Source: 66-474 sp044464225
Lineage (GTDB): Bacteria; Pseudomonadota; Gammaproteobacteria; Xanthomonadales; Rhodanobacteraceae
Assembly: GCA_044464225.1 (NCBI GenBank)
Contig: JBIQLN010000002.1
Location: forward strand, 124,001-188,000
DNA: 64,000 nucleotides
Reading direction: 5' to 3'
Shown here: positions 61,101 to 64,000 of the stretch, in pieces
How the letters are laid out: each line of letters starts with the position of its first letter
How positions within the stretch are numbered: the stretch's first letter is position 1
Position numbers and translations under genes: made by a program
The notes under the pieces: generated by a model
Database searches by the model: none
Told to the model about the DNA's origin: nothing
What the model saw: only the letters and a program-made list of their open reading frames with translations

Positions 61101-64000
61101 CCTTCCGGCGGCGCTGGCGTTCCTGATGCTGTGGTTCGTCGCACCGGCGCTGGCCTGGTCGATCAGCCGCACGCCGGAAGGCCCCCCGCTGCCGCTGGAC
61201 GCCGCCCAGCAGGTTTTCCTGCGCAGTGTCGCGCGGCGCATCTGGCACTGGTTCGATACTTTCGTCGACGCCGGCGAGAACTGGCTGCCGCCGGACAACT
61301 GCCAGGCGTTTCCGGTCGAGCAGATCGCACACCGCACGTCGCCCACCAACATCGGCATGGCGCTGCTGGCCAACCTGACCGCGCACGATTTCGGCTACAT
61401 CCCGCGCGCGGCACTGCTGCGCCGCACCGCCGCGACGCTGGAAACCCTGAAGCGTCTCCCCCGCCACCGCGGACATTTCTACAACTGGTACGACACCCTC
61501 AGCCTCGAGCCGTTGCCGCCGCGCTACGTATCCAGCGTGGATTCGGGCAACCTGATGGCATGCCTGCTGGTTTTGGCCAATGCACTGGAACACATTGACG
61601 ACGACCCGCTGGTGTCGGCGAACCTTGCGTACGGCCTGCGCGACACCGCCCGCGTGCTGGACGACTGCCTGCCCTCCGTGGACGCCTCCGATCCCCACGC
61701 CAACCTGGCGCTGGCGGCGACCCTGGCGGAACTGGACGGGCTGGTCGCGGACGCGATCGGCAACACCGGCAACCTGCCGGTGTTGCACGGCCTGCTGGCC
61801 CGCATCGAAGCCGAGGCGGGCAAGCTCGCGCAACTCGCATCCGACAACGCCGTCACCGGCGAATTCGGGGAATGGGTGCACGTGTTGGCGCGCCAGGCCA
61901 CGGCCGCCTACGAGGAACTCGACGAACTGGCGCCATGGCTGGGGCTCGGCGATTGCGGCAGCGACGACGAGACCACGCGCGCGCGGCTGGCGGAACTGGA
62001 ACGCAACCCCTCGCGTGCGCGCGCGCAGGTGCTGGCGGGCGACGCCATCCTGCGCCTGGCCAACGAAGGAGCCATCGACGTGTGCGCCGCGCTCGACGAG
62101 TTGCGTGCCACGCTGAATCGCCAGCACGACGATGCGCTGGCGCTGGCCGCGCACTGCCGCGCCTTCGCGACGATGGACCTGGAATTCCTGTTCGACGAGC
62201 GGCGCGAACAGTTCGTGATCGGCTACGACGTCGAACGCGACAAGCGCGATGCCAGCCACTATGACCTGTTGGCCTCGGAAGCGCGCATCCTCAGTTATGT
62301 GGCGATCGCGCAGGGCCAGGTGCCGCCGACCCACTGGTTCAAGCTGGGCCGCCTGTTCACCATCGCGGTCGGACGGCCGACGCTGGTGTCGTGGAGCGGC
62401 TCGATGTTCGAGTACCTGATGCCGCACCTGCTGATGCCGGCCTATCGCAACACGCTCCTGTTCGACACCTGCAGCGCCGCGGTGGAGCGGCAGATCCAGT
62501 ATGGCGCGCAGCAGCAGGTGCCGTGGGGGGTCTCGGAATCCGCCTACAACATCACCGACGCCAATCTCACCTACCAGTACCGCGCGTTCGGCGTGCCGGG
62601 GCTGGGCCTGAAACGCGGACTGGGCGAGGATCTCGTGATCGCGCCCTACGCCTGCACGATGGCGTTGATGTTCGACCCCGCTGCGGCCTGCGACAACCTC
62701 GCGCGGCTGGCGGGCATCGGCGCGCTGACGCGTTACGGCTTCTATGAAGCGCTCGACTTCACCGCGGGCCGCGTCAGCGAAAACGAGGATTTCGCGCTGG
62801 TGAAAAGCTGGATGGCGCACCACCACGGCATGAGCTTTCTTGCGCTGTCGTCGCTGTTGAACGGCCAGCCGCTGCAGCGCCGCTTCATGCGCGACCCGAT
62901 GTTTCGTGCCCACGAGTTGTTGCTGCGCGAAAAGGTCCCGGAAGCGCGGCCGCGCCACCCCGCCGCGCTGGACGTGGAGCAGCCGCGCCAGACCCGCGCG
63001 GGCAGCGGAGTGCAGACGCGCGAGATCACGCGCATGGACACGCCGCTACCGGAAGTGCACCTGCTGTCCAACGGCAATTACCACGTGATGCTCACCCAGA
63101 CCGGGGCGGGCTACAGCCGCTGGCGCGACCTCGCGCTCACGCGCTGGCGCGGTGATGCGGTGCGCGACGACGAAGGCACCTTCGTGTACGTGCGCGACGT
63201 CGAAACGGGCAAGGTGTGGTCGGCCACGCACCAGCCGATGGGCGACGCCGGCGGCAACTGCAGCGCCACGTTCTCGCAGGCCCGCGCGGAATTCCATCGC
63301 ATCGACCACGGCATCGCGACCGAAGTTCTGGTCGCGGTTTCGGCCGAGGACGACATCGAACTGCGGCGCGTGCGCCTGACCAATCGCACCCTGAAAACGC
63401 GCACCCTGGAAATCACCAGCTACGCGGAGATCGTGCTGGCGCCGGCCGACGCCGACGCTTCGCACCCGGTATTCAGCAAGCTGTTCCTCGAGACCGAGGC
63501 GGCACCGGAGCTCGATGCGTTGCTGGCCACCCGCCGCCCCCGGAGCCCCGACGAACACAACCCCTGGCTGGTGCACCAGATGACCACCCGTGGCGGCATC
63601 ATCGGCCAGGGCGGCTGCGAGACCGATCGCGAAGCGTTCCTCGGGCGGCTGCGCGGCCCCGCCCAAGCGCGCGCGCTTGCCGAGGGTACGGTGCTTCCCG
63701 GACACACCGGCGCGGTGCTCGATCCGATCGTGTCGATCCGCCGGCGCATCCAGATCCGTCCGGGCCACACCGCCGGCCTCGACATCCTCACCGGCGTCGC
63801 GCCAGACCGCGCGACGGCGCTGGACCTGGCGCGCAAATATCGCGAACGCCATCTGCACCGGCGGGTGTTCCAGTTGGCATGGACACACGACCAGGTGGCG
63901 TTGCAGCAACTCAACATGAGCGCGGTCGAGGCGCAACGCTATGAACGCATGGCCGGTGCGCTGCTGTACGGCCCGATCGCCGCGCGCCGTGACGTTGACG
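58177..64000 (+). CDS. ndvB: Cyclic beta-1,2-glucan synthase NdvB (partial, runs off window)
   Basis: Open to the window end, at least 1941 residues of about 2800. Start GTG 58177 lies four codons after an in-frame stop and begins PRKHRPQAWIRR. An N-terminal helical region is followed by membrane helices near 419-480, a GT84 glycosyltransferase domain with DAD (Asp637/Asp639) and HDLLEGSYARCG near 750 plus RWTRGDWQ, further helices near 827-990, a glucoamylase-like domain (SMFEYLMPHLLMP near 1410, WGVSESAYN near 1450) and the beginning of the GH94-type phosphorylase domain near 1624. Makes periplasmic cyclic glucans for osmoadaptation and host interaction. The catalytic GH94 end is missing only because of the window edge. 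Confidence 0.93.
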   Translation, partial: MPRKHRPQAWIRRFRIRHAARRIAHVRPPARETPEAVLAVSAATVARDHDRLTDAPPFDLARALTAHDQTLAHAYAIARTAAIENRRIEPAAEWLIDNVYLIRNQIREVRGALSPRVWRRLPRNKTANGTVVPRILRVLRACIASLDGNLEADAIERYLDDYQRHGSLDLVELWTMPVLIRVTLIEGLAACAVAIARRLEDYSRAEFWAGHLSDVAANSPAEMLVSVAEMARTESFISPAFAAEFYRLLEGKHPSLKLALSFAEGQLEQRGTSVARVIDGEARAQAADQVSIANLINSLRRAHETNWSELIERVSVVDRILAADPAGAYADMDFTTRGRYRHTVELLARRSGRSEPDIARRAIELASADHDPDGDPRVHHVGHFLIGPGRALLERGLGARAPAERRLADRLKRWPSATYLGGIFTTSLVITALVWSGHRWYVAPMPLAVDVVLMIAVFVAASQPAVTLVNWLLGMLVPAQLLPKMSFSGGIPDECRTLVVVPWLLGSPDGLAEQLDALEIRYLGNRDPNLRYGLLTDFPDAPERDMPGDAALLQMATAGIDRLNAKYPLAGSTRFYLFHRPREWNARQSVWMGFERKRGKLGDLNRVMRGAHPERAFSVTVGDLDALQTARYVITLDADTQLPPEAGRKLIETMAHPLNRPWFSKGSRRVVAGYGLLQPRISVTWGADRPSRFARLYSDSTGLDPYTRVVSDVYQDLFGEASFVGKGIYDVDAFSRSVGSRFPNDLILSHDLLEGSYARCGLVSDIELIEHQPNSFSVDVRRRHRWTRGDWQIVQWLLPIVPGPRRRGLRNTLKAHHRWKIMDNLRRGLVPLAMLALLLRGWSHGSFAVYWTLVVVALLLGAPLLIAMAQIVRNIKQRVPRRRWRSTWRGMRDELVREVFSIATLPFETWVNLDAIGRSAGRLLFTRRHLLEWTPMTDAVRGAAATLAQYARLMWVAPATAVVAGLALGWMVPEALPAALAFLMLWFVAPALAWSISRTPEGPPLPLDAAQQVFLRSVARRIWHWFDTFVDAGENWLPPDNCQAFPVEQIAHRTSPTNIGMALLANLTAHDFGYIPRAALLRRTAATLETLKRLPRHRGHFYNWYDTLSLEPLPPRYVSSVDSGNLMACLLVLANALEHIDDDPLVSANLAYGLRDTARVLDDCLPSVDASDPHANLALAATLAELDGLVADAIGNTGNLPVLHGLLARIEAEAGKLAQLASDNAVTGEFGEWVHVLARQATAAYEELDELAPWLGLGDCGSDDETTRARLAELERNPSRARAQVLAGDAILRLANEGAIDVCAALDELRATLNRQHDDALALAAHCRAFATMDLEFLFDERREQFVIGYDVERDKRDASHYDLLASEARILSYVAIAQGQVPPTHWFKLGRLFTIAVGRPTLVSWSGSMFEYLMPHLLMPAYRNTLLFDTCSAAVERQIQYGAQQQVPWGVSESAYNITDANLTYQYRAFGVPGLGLKRGLGEDLVIAPYACTMALMFDPAAACDNLARLAGIGALTRYGFYEALDFTAGRVSENEDFALVKSWMAHHHGMSFLALSSLLNGQPLQRRFMRDPMFRAHELLLREKVPEARPRHPAALDVEQPRQTRAGSGVQTREITRMDTPLPEVHLLSNGNYHVMLTQTGAGYSRWRDLALTRWRGDAVRDDEGTFVYVRDVETGKVWSATHQPMGDAGGNCSATFSQARAEFHRIDHGIATEVLVAVSAEDDIELRRVRLTNRTLKTRTLEITSYAEIVLAPADADASHPVFSKLFLETEAAPELDALLATRRPRSPDEHNPWLVHQMTTRGGIIGQGGCETDREAFLGRLRGPAQARALAEGTVLPGHTGAVLDPIVSIRRRIQIRPGHTAGLDILTGVAPDRATALDLARKYRERHLHRRVFQLAWTHDQVALQQLNMSAVEAQRYERMAGALLYGPIAARRDVD

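Noticed and set aside
60220..62958. 912-codon antisense frame opposite ndvB, and a 657-codon plus frame at 58455-60428
   Set aside because: Both are shadows. The third plus frame gives uninterrupted cyclic glucan synthase sequence with its catalytic motifs to the window end.

Overview
The window looks like a chromosomal segment of a high-GC gammaproteobacterium of the order Xanthomonadales, most likely Rhodanobacteraceae. This rests on gene content and order: pilU, a Xanthomonas-style cytochrome c oxidase cluster, NdvB, a membrane ankyrin protein, FtsX-type permease pairs and sigma-54 promoters. No lineage marker such as 16S rRNA is present. No tRNA, rRNA, CRISPR array, insertion sequence or prophage was recognised. 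Nearly all the sequence is coding, with many 1-4 bp start/stop overlaps and a high frequency of GTG starts.

Layout. 0-9 kb: pilU, a PhzF-like enzyme, a two-gene unit (HAD phosphatase and a class III aminotransferase resembling HemL), and a complete tripartite ABC exporter (outer-membrane lipoprotein, DevC-like permease, ATPase, lipoprotein adaptor). 9-18 kb: fatty acid desaturase, a 56-residue membrane protein, DNA primase, two envelope proteins, glutathione peroxidase, a PEP-CTERM protein behind a sigma-54 type promoter, and a P-type Mg2+ ATPase with a small upstream ORF. 18.8-32 kb: biogenesis of an aa3-type cytochrome c oxidase. Structural genes ctaC, ctaD and ctaE are accompanied by copper chaperones (Sco1, PCuAC, CtaG), haem O/A synthases (CtaB, CtaA), SURF1 and small accessory membrane proteins, with a GGDEF-EAL regulator inserted. 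32-41 kb: bifunctional PutA, a DUF4168 protein, two FtsX-type permeases, an exported protein of unknown function and a FadL porin. 41-53 kb: a giant membrane-tethered ankyrin protein, KefC-type antiporter, MidA-like methyltransferase, a pterin/folate group (pteridine reductase, FolB, FolK) with TsaD, and rpsU-yqeY. 53-64 kb: a membrane cytochrome c5, a five-gene unit GMC oxidoreductase-DoxX-cupin-SMP30-VOC, and the first ~1940 codons of a cyclic beta-1,2-glucan synthase that runs off the window.

The most notable non-coding signal is a repeated regulatory module at 38.6-39.7 kb. Two minus-strand units (an unknown exported protein and the FtsX permease pair) each carry the same arrangement: terminator of the upstream gene, a ~31 bp TGTCCG/CGGACA multi-half-site array, about 64 bp of spacer, then a sigma-54 -24/-12 promoter about 60 nt before the start codon. 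This is what a private regulon of one sigma-54 enhancer-binding protein would look like. A second unusual feature is that heme A synthase (ctaA) carries a ~157 bp dispersed palindromic repeat in frame between its two halves.

Coordinates of starts were refined by hand from Shine-Dalgarno sequences, signal peptides and gene overlaps. Functions are family-level assignments from visible motifs, not from database searches.
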